From Bacillus pumilus (lineage in GTDB: Bacteria; Bacillota; Bacilli; Bacillales; Bacillaceae), in contig NZ_CP027116.1 in the NCBI RefSeq assembly GCF_003431975.1, positions 3,720,001-3,784,000 of the forward strand: 64,000 nucleotides of DNA, written 5' to 3'. Below the pieces are notes generated by a model. It saw only the letters and a list, made by a program, of their open reading frames with translations. It was not told the origin of the DNA and did not search any database. A program made the position numbers and the translations under genes. Positions within the stretch are counted from its first letter, which is position 1. Every line of letters begins with the position of its first letter. Below are positions 15,228 to 26,311 of the stretch, piece after piece.

Positions 15228-15575
15228 ATGATTCTCGATCGTTTAACCACTCTTAGAAAAAAGAAAAAATGGTCTCTCCAGCATACGGCAGATCGCCTTG
15301 GTATCGCCAAAAGCACCTATGCCGGTTACGAATCTGGGTACCGACGACCTTCGCTTGAAGCAGTGAAACTGCTGGCTGATTTGTATGATACGTCCATTGA
15401 TTTTTTACTTGGTAGAACGGACGAGCCAGAGATCCAACGCAAAATCTCTGATATCAAAATTGAACTGACGGAAGCAAAAGAAGGAACTATCCTTGTCGAC
15501 GACGTTCCTCTAAATGATGAAGAAATCAAACAGCTTGTTGCGTTTATTCGGGCAAAAAACACTTTAAAAGTATAA
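15228..15575 (+). CDS. ansR: XRE-family repressor of the ansAB operon
   Basis: A 115-aa DNA-binding protein with an N-terminal Cro/CI helix-turn-helix (about 6-60: WSLQHTADRLGIAKSTYAGYESG) and a short C-terminal effector/dimerisation part. B. subtilis AnsR (116 aa) represses ansAB in the same divergent position. The ATG at 15228 has AAAGGAG nine bases upstream; the open frame before it is outside the transcript. Followed by the strong terminator copy 1 at 15585-15611. Confidence 0.93.
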   Translation: MILDRLTTLRKKKKWSLQHTADRLGIAKSTYAGYESGYRRPSLEAVKLLADLYDTSIDFLLGRTDEPEIQRKISDIKIELTEAKEGTILVDDVPLNDEEIKQLVAFIRAKNTLKV

Positions 15576-15584
15576 ACACAGAAA

Positions 15585-15611
15585 AGAGAGGCACCATTAG
15601 GGTGCCTCTCT
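15585..15611. terminator. Terminator, copy 1 of a 27-bp direct repeat
   Basis: Stem gagaggcacc / ggtgcctctc with loop attag, ten bases after the ansR stop. The same 27 bases recur at 15787-15813. This copy is followed by tcaaatt, a poor U-tract; the second copy has the good T-run. Confidence 0.85.
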
Positions 15612-15786
15612 CAAATTGTTGACAAAGGGCTAAAATGATGTTTATTTTAGCTCTTTGTCTTCTTTTCAGCGTGATAGAAAACCTTTGAAGTCTAGGAAGG
15701 ACGAGTACCGGAGCGGAGCGAATTTGACATTCGTGAGCACCGGAGCGCAGACCTGACAAAGAATGCGAGGGTTTGTCTACACGCTG
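15612..15786. repeat. Structured intergenic repeat element (about 175 bp)
   Basis: Contains a strong hairpin at 15621-15659 (gacaaag...ctttgtc with an inner gctaaaat/attttagc stem) and a second domain closed by a long near-perfect stem (15667-15683 with 15770-15786). The second domain has inner repeats of accggagcg at two places, a gcgaat/attcgt hairpin and a gacaaa/tttgtc hairpin. It is GC-rich compared with its surroundings. From memory it resembles the roughly 190-bp intergenic element dispersed in B. subtilis and B. licheniformis chromosomes; this needs a search. No coding capacity with a ribosome binding site. Confidence 0.7.
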
Positions 15787-15820
15787 AGAGAGGCACCATT
15801 AGGGTGCCTCTCTTTCTTTT
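15787..15820. terminator. Terminator, copy 2 of the 27-bp direct repeat
   Basis: Identical hairpin to 15585-15611, here followed by tttctttttc on the plus strand. It faces the convergent XRE gene and looks like the original ansR terminator displaced by the element. Confidence 0.85.
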
Positions 15821-15833
15821 TCCTCTCAGCTGC

Positions 15834-16301
15834 TTATGAATAAGGAGAAGACAGCTGACTTAATTCCTCTAGCCGCCGCTTTGCCTCTTCTTTATTAAAC
15901 GAACTATAATAGCGATAATTCTCATCATCTAAGATGCGGTAATGCTGACTAAGCACATTTTGCTGAAGACGAAACGTGCCTTTTTTGACAGACGTTCGCC
16001 ACCAAACCTTTCCGCCAATCGTACGCTCAACCGAGAGATTCAACTCATCATGTGCTACGACTTCCAAAATCTCAAGCGGGTCATCCCCAAGTGTCCCTTT
16101 TAAAATGTCACTATCCCTGAATAATGCACATACGGCCGCAGATTGCGTCCAGTTGAGACGCAGCCTGTGTTTTTCAACCTGCTGCAAATGCCGTTTCGAT
16201 AGACCAAGTACCTCAGCCATGCGGTCCTGCGTATAATTCTTTTCTTTTCGAATCCGTGCCATTTGTTCTGTGACGAGGTCGATTACCATCTCTTTATCCA
16301 T
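15834..16301 (-). CDS. Helix-turn-helix (XRE-like) transcriptional regulator
   Basis: A 155-aa protein with an N-terminal HTH (about 10-60: RIRKEKNYTQDRMAEVLGLSKRHLQQVEK) and a C-terminal part of about 90 residues without recognised domain (aromatic stretch RILDDENYRYYSSF). The motif LSKRHLQQVEK departs from the usual SRSTISRIE recognition helix. It lies 98 bases downstream of the yfjD-like gene on the same strand, so it could belong to or control that cluster. Target unknown. Confidence 0.75.
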   Translation of the reverse strand: MDKEMVIDLVTEQMARIRKEKNYTQDRMAEVLGLSKRHLQQVEKHRLRLNWTQSAAVCALFRDSDILKGTLGDDPLEILEVVAHDELNLSVERTIGGKVWWRTSVKKGTFRLQQNVLSQHYRILDDENYRYYSSFNKEEAKRRLEELSQLSSPYS

Positions 16302-16399
16302 CTCTCATCACCTCTCCGAGTGTTCAGCCTTTACTGACATCATACACGATTTTTTCGAAAAAGTGGCGTCTCATCCTTTCGCGTATTAGCAAAAACTAC

Positions 16400-16927
16400 C
16401 TAATTAATCTGTTCTTCTACCTGTCCATGCTGCTGTTTCCAGTCTTCTTGGGCAGACTGATTTAAATGTGGATAGATCTCTTGTTTGACGGTTTGTTCAA
16501 ATACTTCTTCGTCTAAAATACTGTACGCTGGAATCTTGATCAATTTCCCATCTATTTTCCGAATTAGCACATCCATGAAGAGAAATCCCCTTACACTATA
16601 CCGATGCCTGCGCATATCAATGGATTGAATGTCTTGAAAAGGGATTGTTTGTCCGCGATGTAAAACTGCACCATTCACCCCGCGCTGAATGCGAAAAATC
16701 ACATTTCCTCTCTTCATAAAAGCCGGCAGAATCATCAAGAAAGAGATCCAGCCATAAGCAATGCCTAATAGCCCGCCTAAAAATAAAAACAATGTATAAT
16801 TCGATTCAAATGTAAGAGCTTCTGAAAACAGCCAAATACCGATGATACCAAAACCGCCTGTTGCTAAGAATGCCCATACCCTTAAAAAGGTCCTGCTCCT
16901 CACTTCTATTACTTCACTTGGATTCAA
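16400..16927 (-). CDS. DUF5381-like membrane protein (YfjD-like)
   Basis: A 175-aa protein with two adjacent transmembrane segments (about 15-35 and 45-70). They are followed by a PH-like beta domain (RGQTIPFQDIQSIDMRRHRYS...GFLFMDVLIRKIDGKLIKIPAYS), as in bacterial PH-domain membrane proteins and B. subtilis YfjD/YxiI. It is last in the yfjA-B-C-D order, 21 bases after the YfjC-like gene. A two-helix membrane protein next to a glycine-zipper WXG-type protein could be its immunity partner; that is inference. Confidence 0.75.
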   Translation of the reverse strand: MNPSEVIEVRSRTFLRVWAFLATGGFGIIGIWLFSEALTFESNYTLFLFLGGLLGIAYGWISFLMILPAFMKRGNVIFRIQRGVNGAVLHRGQTIPFQDIQSIDMRRHRYSVRGFLFMDVLIRKIDGKLIKIPAYSILDEEVFEQTVKQEIYPHLNQSAQEDWKQQHGQVEEQIN

Positions 16928-16948
16928 GTGTCATTCTCCTTTTCTCCA

Positions 16949-17707
16949 TTAGAATATAGAACGTAATCGGTCTCTATGAGCCGTCTCAATGCAAAATTCA
17001 TTTTCTTTTATTCCTGACACAAGCCACGAATATTCCTCGCCTGGAATGACAAACAACATGGATTCCACATCAGGCGTATTATTTTTGTCGTAGATCACCT
17101 TCATCAGAGAGTCCATCTTCCCTTTTCTTGCCTGCACATCCGAAACAAATGTCTGCACAAGATCTTGATTCTCTGCCTGTTCAAGGAAGGAAGGCCACTC
17201 TTTTTTCCCCTCGCTTGCTTGCTCTAATAGTTTTTCGAATTCCTCTGCATGGAGGGTGATAACAGATACAGGGTGATCACTTATCTGTATGTTGAAAAAG
17301 GCTGTTACTTGTTCCTGTGCCTGCTGATCGTCTTTCAGTTTTTCAATCTGATGTACTTGTTGATCATAAAGTGTATGATGTGCATACACGCCCGCCTGTG
17401 TCTTATGAAAGGAGGTGCTGATTTCTTCATCTCCATCTCCGAATCGAGACGCTTTGACGGTGTAAGATGCATCATTCATTGCCTGGATGAAATGACGGTA
17501 TTCCCCTTTATACCGGTATTGTCTGTTTCGAAATTCAAGTACACCTTTTGCGAGCAAAGAGCGGCACGCAATTTCAAATAAAAACCCAAGGCGTTCGTCC
17601 TCTACATCAGGATAATAGGCTTCCTTTAAGGACATGCCTTGTTCAAAATAGCCTTCACTGTAAAAACTAAAAATAAGTTCCTCGATACTTAGACTTAGCT
17701 GATCCAA
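16949..17707 (-). CDS. YfjC-like protein of unknown function
   Basis: A 252-aa soluble acidic protein without signal or membrane segment. The N-terminus (MDQLSLSIEELIFSFYSEG) and the length match B. subtilis YfjC as I recall it. It sits between the WXG-type YfjB-like gene (12-bp gap) and the membrane protein YfjD-like gene. EspG-type chaperones also sit beside ESX substrates, but I see no direct similarity. A chaperone or immunity role is possible from position only. Confidence 0.65.
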   Translation of the reverse strand: MDQLSLSIEELIFSFYSEGYFEQGMSLKEAYYPDVEDERLGFLFEIACRSLLAKGVLEFRNRQYRYKGEYRHFIQAMNDASYTVKASRFGDGDEEISTSFHKTQAGVYAHHTLYDQQVHQIEKLKDDQQAQEQVTAFFNIQISDHPVSVITLHAEEFEKLLEQASEGKKEWPSFLEQAENQDLVQTFVSDVQARKGKMDSLMKVIYDKNNTPDVESMLFVIPGEEYSWLVSGIKENEFCIETAHRDRLRSIF

Positions 17708-17719
17708 CTTGATCTCTCC

Positions 17720-18916
17720 TTATCCAAAAGAAAATGCACCCTTAAAGAAATCGCCTGCACCCTTAATCAGCGAGTCCGCGGTTTCTTTTGTTTTTTCTAT
17801 CCCTTTATGTATCACCTGATTTGCTTGATCAATGGTGTCATTGACTGCTTTCACACCTTGACCCGCCAGCTCGAATGCTTGTTTCCCTTTATCGACGACC
17901 GCATGAATAGGGTCCTTTAATTTCACTGCAACCTGCTCTGCAAAACCGGATGTCAGCTTGGCAACCTTTTCCCCAATAAATCCACCGACTGCTGAACCAA
18001 TCGCTCCTCCGACAACGGTCCCAATCGGGCCTGCAAAGCTTCCGAGAGCGCCGCCGACAACGGCACCTGCGACAGATCCACCAGCAATAAAGGCCGTATT
18101 GTTCACTGCATTTCCAACAGCCTTTGCATTTTCGCGCTTGAGGACTTCTGGCTGATCACCGAATTCTGCATAGTTCTCAGCAATTTTCAACCCACAGCCA
18201 ACCGTTTCCGTTGCACCAGTGACAACCGTTGCAATGATGGCATTTCCTTTCGCAAATTTTGATCCATTTTTCAAAACAGACTTGATGGCAGCTGTGTCCT
18301 TCCAATTAATACTTCCTTTTGTAAAGTCACGCACACTATTTGTAAAAGCAACCGTATCGTCAGGGTAAAATTTTGTGAATTTCTTATGGACCAAGTCAGC
18401 CATCGACCAGTTTGATCGTTTTAATAATTCTTTTTTACTCAGCCAAATCCTTGCTAGACGGTCCAATCTCGTTCCTTCTACCCGGCTGGTCAGATCAAGC
18501 AGCAGCTTCGAATGTTGCGTTGCATACCGGCCATTCTCTTTTATAAACGTTGTCATCCCAAGCCCATAGTATTTCGCCTGCATCATCACAATACCAGCTA
18601 AGCTCGTGAGTGTTCCATATTGATCATAAATGCTGTACATTTTTCGTAAAATATCATCCGCTTCGACCATTTTATCTGTTGCATGACGAATCGCAATATC
18701 ATCACTGCTCAACTTACTGATCAATGCTTGTCCTGCTCCCCATGCATCCCCGACACCAGAAAAACAGCTTCTATACCGAGGATCACAGCCTAAAATGAGA
18801 CCATCCAGTTCACTATGTAAATCGCGGTGCTTCGTTTCGATGGCAGACAGTTCGCCTACAACATCATTTGCCAGCCCTGTGAGCTGATCTGGATCAACCA
18901 CAATGTCACGTGCCAT
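17720..18916 (-). CDS. YfjB-like WXG-type protein with glycine-zipper region
   Basis: A 398-aa protein. Residues 1-130 are helical and WXG/LXG-like (motif DAWGAG near 58). A middle helical region follows, and residues about 275-330 form a long glycine-zipper: repeated small-x3-small patterns in GSVAGAVVGGALGSFAG and GTVVGGAIGSAVGGF. The C-terminus is amphipathic helices with many K/D/E. Glycine zippers of this type occur in membrane-permeabilising toxins, including some type VII effectors. The ATG at 18916 has GGGAG upstream and begins four bases after the stop of the WXG100 gene; a longer open frame upstream overlaps that gene and is discarded. Best match by order is B. subtilis YfjB. Substrate or toxin status is inference. 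Confidence 0.72.
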   Translation of the reverse strand: MARDIVVDPDQLTGLANDVVGELSAIETKHRDLHSELDGLILGCDPRYRSCFSGVGDAWGAGQALISKLSSDDIAIRHATDKMVEADDILRKMYSIYDQYGTLTSLAGIVMMQAKYYGLGMTTFIKENGRYATQHSKLLLDLTSRVEGTRLDRLARIWLSKKELLKRSNWSMADLVHKKFTKFYPDDTVAFTNSVRDFTKGSINWKDTAAIKSVLKNGSKFAKGNAIIATVVTGATETVGCGLKIAENYAEFGDQPEVLKRENAKAVGNAVNNTAFIAGGSVAGAVVGGALGSFAGPIGTVVGGAIGSAVGGFIGEKVAKLTSGFAEQVAVKLKDPIHAVVDKGKQAFELAGQGVKAVNDTIDQANQVIHKGIEKTKETADSLIKGAGDFFKGAFSFG

Positions 18917-18920
18917 CACA

Positions 18921-19244
18921 TCATCTCCCTTCTCGGTTTCTTTCTCTCCGTTCTTCTCGTCTCTTTCGTTCAAGCTCTTCCATCCTGGCAATTTCAGCTT
19001 TCCGTTCCTCGATCTTGACCGATGCATCGCGCAGTTCCTGACTCGTTTCAAGCAAGTCCTTTTCAAATTGATCATAGCGTGCCGTTGTTTCCTCAAAGCT
19101 TTGATCAAATTTATTCCTTGCTTCTCCCTGCCAGCCTGATCCTACTGCCTTGAGCCGATTCTCAAGCAGCTGCTTTGACTGCCGAATCTCATCTGCCGCT
19201 TCCTGAAACTTTTGAGCGAGTGCCAGCGTTTGACTAGAATCCAA
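18921..19244 (-). CDS. WXG100-family protein (YfjA-like)
   Basis: A 107-aa helical hairpin protein with the WXG turn GSGWQGEARNKF near residue 37 and a long charged second helix ending in an unusual Arg/Glu-rich tail (ERKRREERRERNREGR). WXG100 proteins are secreted as dimers or heterodimers by the Yuk/ESX type VII system. The TTG at 19244 is chosen because AAAGGGG lies eight bases upstream; the GTG at 19253 directly abuts that site. First gene of the yfjA-B-C-D-like cluster; the core secretion genes (yukE, yukC, yukB and so on) are not in this window. Confidence 0.8.
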   Translation of the reverse strand: MDSSQTLALAQKFQEAADEIRQSKQLLENRLKAVGSGWQGEARNKFDQSFEETTARYDQFEKDLLETSQELRDASVKIEERKAEIARMEELERKRREERRERNREGR

Positions 19245-19470
19245 CTTTCGCACCCCTTTCTCCCAATTTAACGTACAAATGGATGATTTTATATGTCCTC
19301 ATTATAAATAAAAAGACACCCAAAAAAATCACCCTAAAGAACCATTCAGCACATCACAAAGCGAAAGTAGGCCTTTTTCCTCTCTAATTGCCAGAGAAAG
19401 CCTTTCTTGTTATGAAGCGCATTCAAGACGTGATAAAATGAACGTATTCTACAAAAGGAGTGACGTATAG

Positions 19471-20703
19471 ATGAAAGAAGAAATGATTCAGCGTTTCACA
19501 AGTTATGTGAAGGTAGATACGCAGTCGGATGCAGAAAAGAAAAGCTGCCCATCGACTGAAGGACAATTGAACCTAGCGAGACAGCTTGTTAAAGAGATGA
19601 AGAGCATTGGAATTCAAGACGTGACAATGGATGAAAATGGCTATGTCATGGGAACGATTCCGTCAAACACAGACAAAGAAGTGCCGACCATTGGCTTTCT
19701 GGCTCATATTGACACAGCCACAGATTTTACCGGCAAGAATGTGAAACCGCAGCTTCATGAAAATTATCAAGGCGGCGACATCACCTTAAATGAAGATCTA
19801 CATATTGTTTTATCTCCATCACAGTTTCCAAATTTGCAAAAGTACCAAGGACATACGCTGATCACAACAGATGGCACAACCCTACTTGGTGCAGATAACA
19901 AAGCAGGTATCGCAGAAATTATGACCGCTATGCATTACTTGATTGAGCATCCAGACATCAAGCATGGGAAAATCCGCGTCGCCTTTACGCCAGATGAAGA
20001 AATTGGCAGAGGTCCACACAAATTTGATGTTGAGGCCTTCGGTGCTTCATATGCCTACACTATTGACGGCGGACCACTCGGCGAGCTGCAATATGAAAGC
20101 TTCAACGCAGCAGGTGCGAAAGTATCAATTAAAGGCAACAACGTCCATCCAGGAACTGCAAAAGACAAGATGGTCAGCGCTGCAAAAATCGGAATGCTCT
20201 TCCACAACAAGCTTCCTTCTGATGAATCACCTGAATATACAGATGGATACGAAGGATTTTTCCATCTAACGAAGTTTGTAGGAGAAGTCGAAGAAGCAGA
20301 GCTGCAATATATTATTCGTGATTTTGATAAAGAAAAGTTTAACGATCGCAAGGCACTGTTTGAAAAAGCAGCAAATGACTTAAAAGCCATCTATGGAGAA
20401 AACAGCATTACCCTCAGCATTCAAGATCAATATTATAATATGAGAGAAAAAATTGAGCCGGTGAAACATATTGTGGATATTGCCCATGAAGCAATGGAAA
20501 ACCGCTCAGTAACACCTGTGATCGAACCCATCCGCGGCGGTACAGATGGATCTCAGCTTTCATATAAAGGTCTTCCAACGCCAAACATTTTTACTGGCGG
20601 GGAAAACTTCCACGGAAAATATGAATTTATTTCTGTCGAAAACATGGTGAAAGCAACAGAAGTCATCGTTGAAATTGCCCGTTTATTTGAAGAAAAAGCA
20701 TAA
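19471..20703 (+). CDS. pepT: Peptidase T (tripeptide aminopeptidase)
   Basis: A 410-aa cytoplasmic zinc exopeptidase of the M20 family that removes the N-terminal residue of tripeptides. Zinc-ligand motifs are visible: AHIDTATDF (H and D near 79), LLGADNKAG (D near 142), PDEEIGRGP (catalytic and metal Glu near 175), and [10 protein letters not shown] near 380. Length is typical for PepT. ATG with AAAAGGAG upstream. Monocistronic, ended by a terminator. Role in peptide nutrition. Confidence 0.96.
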   Translation: MKEEMIQRFTSYVKVDTQSDAEKKSCPSTEGQLNLARQLVKEMKSIGIQDVTMDENGYVMGTIPSNTDKEVPTIGFLAHIDTATDFTGKNVKPQLHENYQGGDITLNEDLHIVLSPSQFPNLQKYQGHTLITTDGTTLLGADNKAGIAEIMTAMHYLIEHPDIKHGKIRVAFTPDEEIGRGPHKFDVEAFGASYAYTIDGGPLGELQYESFNAAGAKVSIKGNNVHPGTAKDKMVSAAKIGMLFHNKLPSDESPEYTDGYEGFFHLTKFVGEVEEAELQYIIRDFDKEKFNDRKALFEKAANDLKAIYGENSITLSIQDQYYNMREKIEPVKHIVDIAHEAMENRSVTPVIEPIRGGTDGSQLSYKGLPTPNIFTGGENFHGKYEFISVENMVKATEVIVEIARLFEEKA

Positions 20704-20713
20704 AAATGTTTAC

Positions 20714-20742
20714 AACCGTTCCTGTTCGGGAACGGTTTTTTA
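20714..20742 (+). terminator. Terminator after pepT
   Basis: Stem AACCGTTCC / GGAACGGTT followed by a T-run, eleven bases past the stop codon. Confidence 0.9.
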
Positions 20743-20761
20743 ATAAAAGTTTACAATTTTC

Positions 20762-20787
20762 TGAAACTTTTATGACATTTATTCGTA
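20762..20787 (+). promoter_or_regulatory. Sigma-W-type ECF promoter
   Basis: TGAAAC at 20762-20767 and CGTA at 20784-20787 with a 16-base spacer that begins TTTT: an essentially perfect sigma-W consensus (TGAAAC-N16-CGTA). It reads toward the small membrane protein at 20991. Confidence 0.7.
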
Positions 20788-20817
20788 CTAATAAAGACAA
20801 CCCCAGAAAAATTCTTC

Positions 20818-20846
20818 TTGACGAGTGAAATAACTGGAAATATAAT
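20818..20846 (+). promoter_or_regulatory. Sigma-A promoter
   Basis: TTGACG (20818-20823), a 17-base spacer, and a perfect TATAAT (20841-20846). Downstream of the ECF promoter, it gives the small-protein mRNA a leader of about 140 bases. Confidence 0.8.
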
Positions 20847-20990
20847 AGTTAAAAACAACCAGTATTTTAGACCTAAATTAGCAGATCAACTGAACCTTAA
20901 GAACTAAAACGATTCTGCTGCTTATTTTCAGTTATAAACATCACTCACCCTGTCTACACTAAAGAATAGGATGAATTGGAGGAATGTCAT

Positions 20991-21170
20991 ATGATGATTT
21001 TATTGATTATCGCTTCACTTTGCTGCTACTTACTATTCTCTTTCAAAAAAGATAACCGCACACCAAAACGAAAAAGCGCAGAGCTTTCGGAGTTTGAAAT
21101 CTTTCGTATGCGCCGCCACTACAATGGAAAACGTCGTCATCCCCTAAACAATGCACCTAAACAAGTATAA
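20991..21170 (+). CDS. 59-residue membrane-anchored protein, unknown
   Basis: Residues 2-18 (MILLIIASLCCYLLFSF) form one membrane segment with two adjacent cysteines. The rest is strongly basic and cytoplasmic-looking (KKDNRTPKRKSAELSEFEIFRMRRHYNGKRRH). The ATG at 20991 has GGAGG eight bases upstream; the TTG at 20976 overlaps it. Tandem ECF and sigma-A promoters lie upstream and a terminator follows, so it is a complete small transcription unit. No family recognised. Confidence 0.75.
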   Translation: MMILLIIASLCCYLLFSFKKDNRTPKRKSAELSEFEIFRMRRHYNGKRRHPLNNAPKQV

Positions 21171-21180
21171 ATCCAAAAAG

Positions 21181-21205
21181 GGAGCCTAATAAGAGGCTCT
21201 TTTTA
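21181..21205 (+). terminator. Terminator after the 59-aa ORF
   Basis: Stem GAGCCT-aataag-AGGCTC followed by TTTTT. Confidence 0.85.
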
Positions 21206-21292
21206 TTTGAGCAAACAGCATTATTCTTCCTTTTTCCATATCGGGTTTGTTTACCGCTATTTGTTCATGTAGAAAATTAAACGATAAAACCA

Positions 21293-21321
21293 TTGACTTT
21301 TTGCTGAAAAGGTTTAATAAT
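21293..21321 (+). promoter_or_regulatory. Sigma-A promoter before SAM riboswitch
   Basis: TTGACT at 21293-21298 and AATAAT at 21316-21321 with 17 bases between. The riboswitch begins about 30 bases further on. Confidence 0.6.
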
Positions 21322-21354
21322 TGTGTATATTAAGAAAATTGAATCAAAAGGTAA

Positions 21355-21517
21355 CCTTATTAAGAGTGGTGGAGGGACTGGCCCTGTGAAACCCGGCAAC
21401 CGCTGTTCCTAGGAACAGAATGGTGCTAATTCCTTAAGCAAGCTAATGCTTGTTTGAAGATAAGGCAGAGTTCTCTCAGTATATGATGCTCTTCCTTATC
21501 CAAGGAAGAGCTTTTTT
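21355..21517 (+). promoter_or_regulatory. SAM-I (S-box) riboswitch with terminator
   Basis: The aptamer at 21355-21466 has the conserved S-box elements: P1 strand ccttat paired with ataagg, the kink-turn block ggtggagggactggccc, tgaaacccggcaacc, and the ggtgctaattcc block. The expression platform is the terminator hairpin gctcttcc/ggaagagc plus T-run at 21487-21517. It should switch off the downstream methionine-synthesis gene when S-adenosylmethionine is plentiful. Confidence 0.95.
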
Positions 21518-21553
21518 ATTTGATTTTTAATCTGTAGAAAGAAGGGATTCAGC

Positions 21554-22678
21554 ATGACACAAGTACAAATCAATGGAAAGAAAACAACGAAACCGCCATT
21601 TCGCGCAGATCAAGTAGGCAGTTTACTTCGCTCAGAACGAATCAAGGAAGCACGTAAGCAAAAAGCAGACGGTACGCTGACAGCAGAGCAGCTCCGACAA
21701 ATTGAAAATGAAGAAATTACACGTATTGTAGAGAAACAAAAGGAAATTGGATTAGAGGTTGTCACAGATGGCGAATTCAGACGAGCTTGGTGGCATTTTG
21801 ACTTTCTTGAGGGGCTAGATGGGGTTGAAGGATTTGAAGCCGATCAGGGCATTCAATTCCACAACACGACAACAAAAGCGAGAGGCATCAAGGTAACGGG
21901 CAAGATTGATTTTACGGATCATCCAATGCTAGAGGATTACCGTTTCCTTCACAGTATCGCTGGTGATCATACGGCTAAAATGACCATTCCAAGCCCGAAT
22001 ATGCTCTTTTTCCGAGGAAAGCTTGAAGAAGGAGTCTATGACAGCTTAGAGGCCTTCCACCATGATGTAGCGCAGGCGTATAAGAAAGCCATCCGTGCTT
22101 TTTATGATGCTGGCTGCCGCTATTTGCAGCTAGATGATACCGCATGGGCTGTGTTCTTTTCTGAAAAAGGGCATGAACAAATCAAAGCCTTTGGCCGAGA
22201 AGAAGATGAACTGCGTGAATCGTTTGCTAAGACCATTAATGAAGCAGTTGCCGATCGTCCAGAGGATTTGGTGATCACCATGCACATTTGCCGTGGTAAC
22301 TTTAAATCGACTTGGGCAGCTGAAGGCGGTTACGAGGCAGCGGCAGAAACAATTTTCGCCGGCTTAGATCTAGATGGTCTCTTTTTAGAGTTCGACGACG
22401 ATCGTTCTGGCGGTTTTGAACCCCTTCGCTACGTGAAAAACCCAAACCTTCAAATCGTACTAGGCCTTGTCACTTCAAAATACGGTGAGCTTGAGCCGGT
22501 TGAACAGATTAAAAAACGGATTGAGGAAGCGGCTCAATATGTGGACATTAACCAAATTTGTTTGAGTCCACAATGCGGGTTTGCCTCAACAGAGGAAGGC
22601 AATTTGTTAACAGAAGAACAGCAATGGGAAAAGCTGCGTCATGTGATTGAGATTGCGGATCAAGTGTGGTCTTCATAG
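21554..22678 (+). CDS. yxjG: MetE C-terminal-domain methyltransferase (YxjG/YxjH type)
   Basis: A 374-aa cobalamin-independent methionine synthase-like protein equivalent to the catalytic C-terminal half of MetE, transferring a methyl group to homocysteine. Zinc-ligand positions are visible: H and C in TMHICRGN near 238 and C in ICLSPQCGF near 335, with an acidic ligand in EFDDDR. B. subtilis has two such genes (yxjG, yxjH), both S-box controlled; one copy is present here. It is 37 bases beyond the riboswitch terminator. The methyl donor is uncertain because the N-terminal folate-binding half of MetE is absent. Confidence 0.9.
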   Translation: MTQVQINGKKTTKPPFRADQVGSLLRSERIKEARKQKADGTLTAEQLRQIENEEITRIVEKQKEIGLEVVTDGEFRRAWWHFDFLEGLDGVEGFEADQGIQFHNTTTKARGIKVTGKIDFTDHPMLEDYRFLHSIAGDHTAKMTIPSPNMLFFRGKLEEGVYDSLEAFHHDVAQAYKKAIRAFYDAGCRYLQLDDTAWAVFFSEKGHEQIKAFGREEDELRESFAKTINEAVADRPEDLVITMHICRGNFKSTWAAEGGYEAAAETIFAGLDLDGLFLEFDDDRSGGFEPLRYVKNPNLQIVLGLVTSKYGELEPVEQIKKRIEEAAQYVDINQICLSPQCGFASTEEGNLLTEEQQWEKLRHVIEIADQVWSS

Positions 22679-22690
22679 TCCCTTTGGAGA

Positions 22691-22730
22691 AAAAAAGACA
22701 AACCGCAGTATAAGCGGTTTGTCTTTTTCT
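22691..22730. terminator. Bidirectional terminator between yxjG and bglH
   Basis: Stem gacaaaccgc (22697-22706) / gcggtttgtc (22714-22723) flanked by A and T runs, serving both convergent genes. Confidence 0.9.
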
Positions 22731-22731
22731 T

Positions 22732-26029
<3,298 letters not shown>

Positions 26030-26066
26030 TGTATTACCCTCCAATCGTTGATTAAATCATGATATA

Positions 26067-26157
26067 GAAAAAACCTAAACATCCATTAATGTCCGAAAAA
26101 TAGCGATTCAGACATTAATCGATATTTAGGTTTTGCCTGCTTAACCAGTAACAATCC
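26067..26157 (-). promoter_or_regulatory. LicT RAT antiterminator and terminator, proximal unit
   Basis: The RAT sequence lies at about 26125-26157 on the minus strand (ggattgttactgg..., ...gcaggcaaaacctaaat). It overlaps the 5' arm of a terminator (aaaacctaaat...ttaggtttttt, 26067-26134) with an inner gattaatgtc/gacattaat stem. It ends about 40 bases before the bglP start. Confidence 0.92.
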
Positions 26158-26202
26158 TTCATAGCGATTGATCGTTATTTAATTTTTATAAGTCTTTGGA
26201 TA

Positions 26203-26278
26203 TAAAAAAACCTAAATCACGCCTTATCAAAGATAGGGACAATGATTTAGGTTTTGCCTGCTTGACCAGTAACAATCC
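26203..26278 (-). promoter_or_regulatory. LicT RAT antiterminator and terminator, distal unit
   Basis: A second RAT at 26243-26278 overlaps another aaaacctaaatca...tgatttaggttttttt terminator (26203-26254). It is nearly identical to the proximal RAT but has a different terminator loop, so the bglP leader carries two antitermination switches in series. Confidence 0.92.
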
Positions 26279-26311
26279 TAAAAGATTGTGGGTTATTTTG
26301 TTTATAGTTAT

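Noticed and set aside
18917..19108. N-terminal extension of the YfjB-like protein.
   Set aside because: It lies wholly inside the WXG100 gene in another frame; the ATG at 18916 has its own ribosome binding site.
19370..19410. Imperfect inverted repeat (aggcctttttcctctct / agagaaagcct) upstream of pepT.
   Set aside because: It lies between divergent start sites, not after a gene, and has no clean T-run. Not convincing as terminator or operator.
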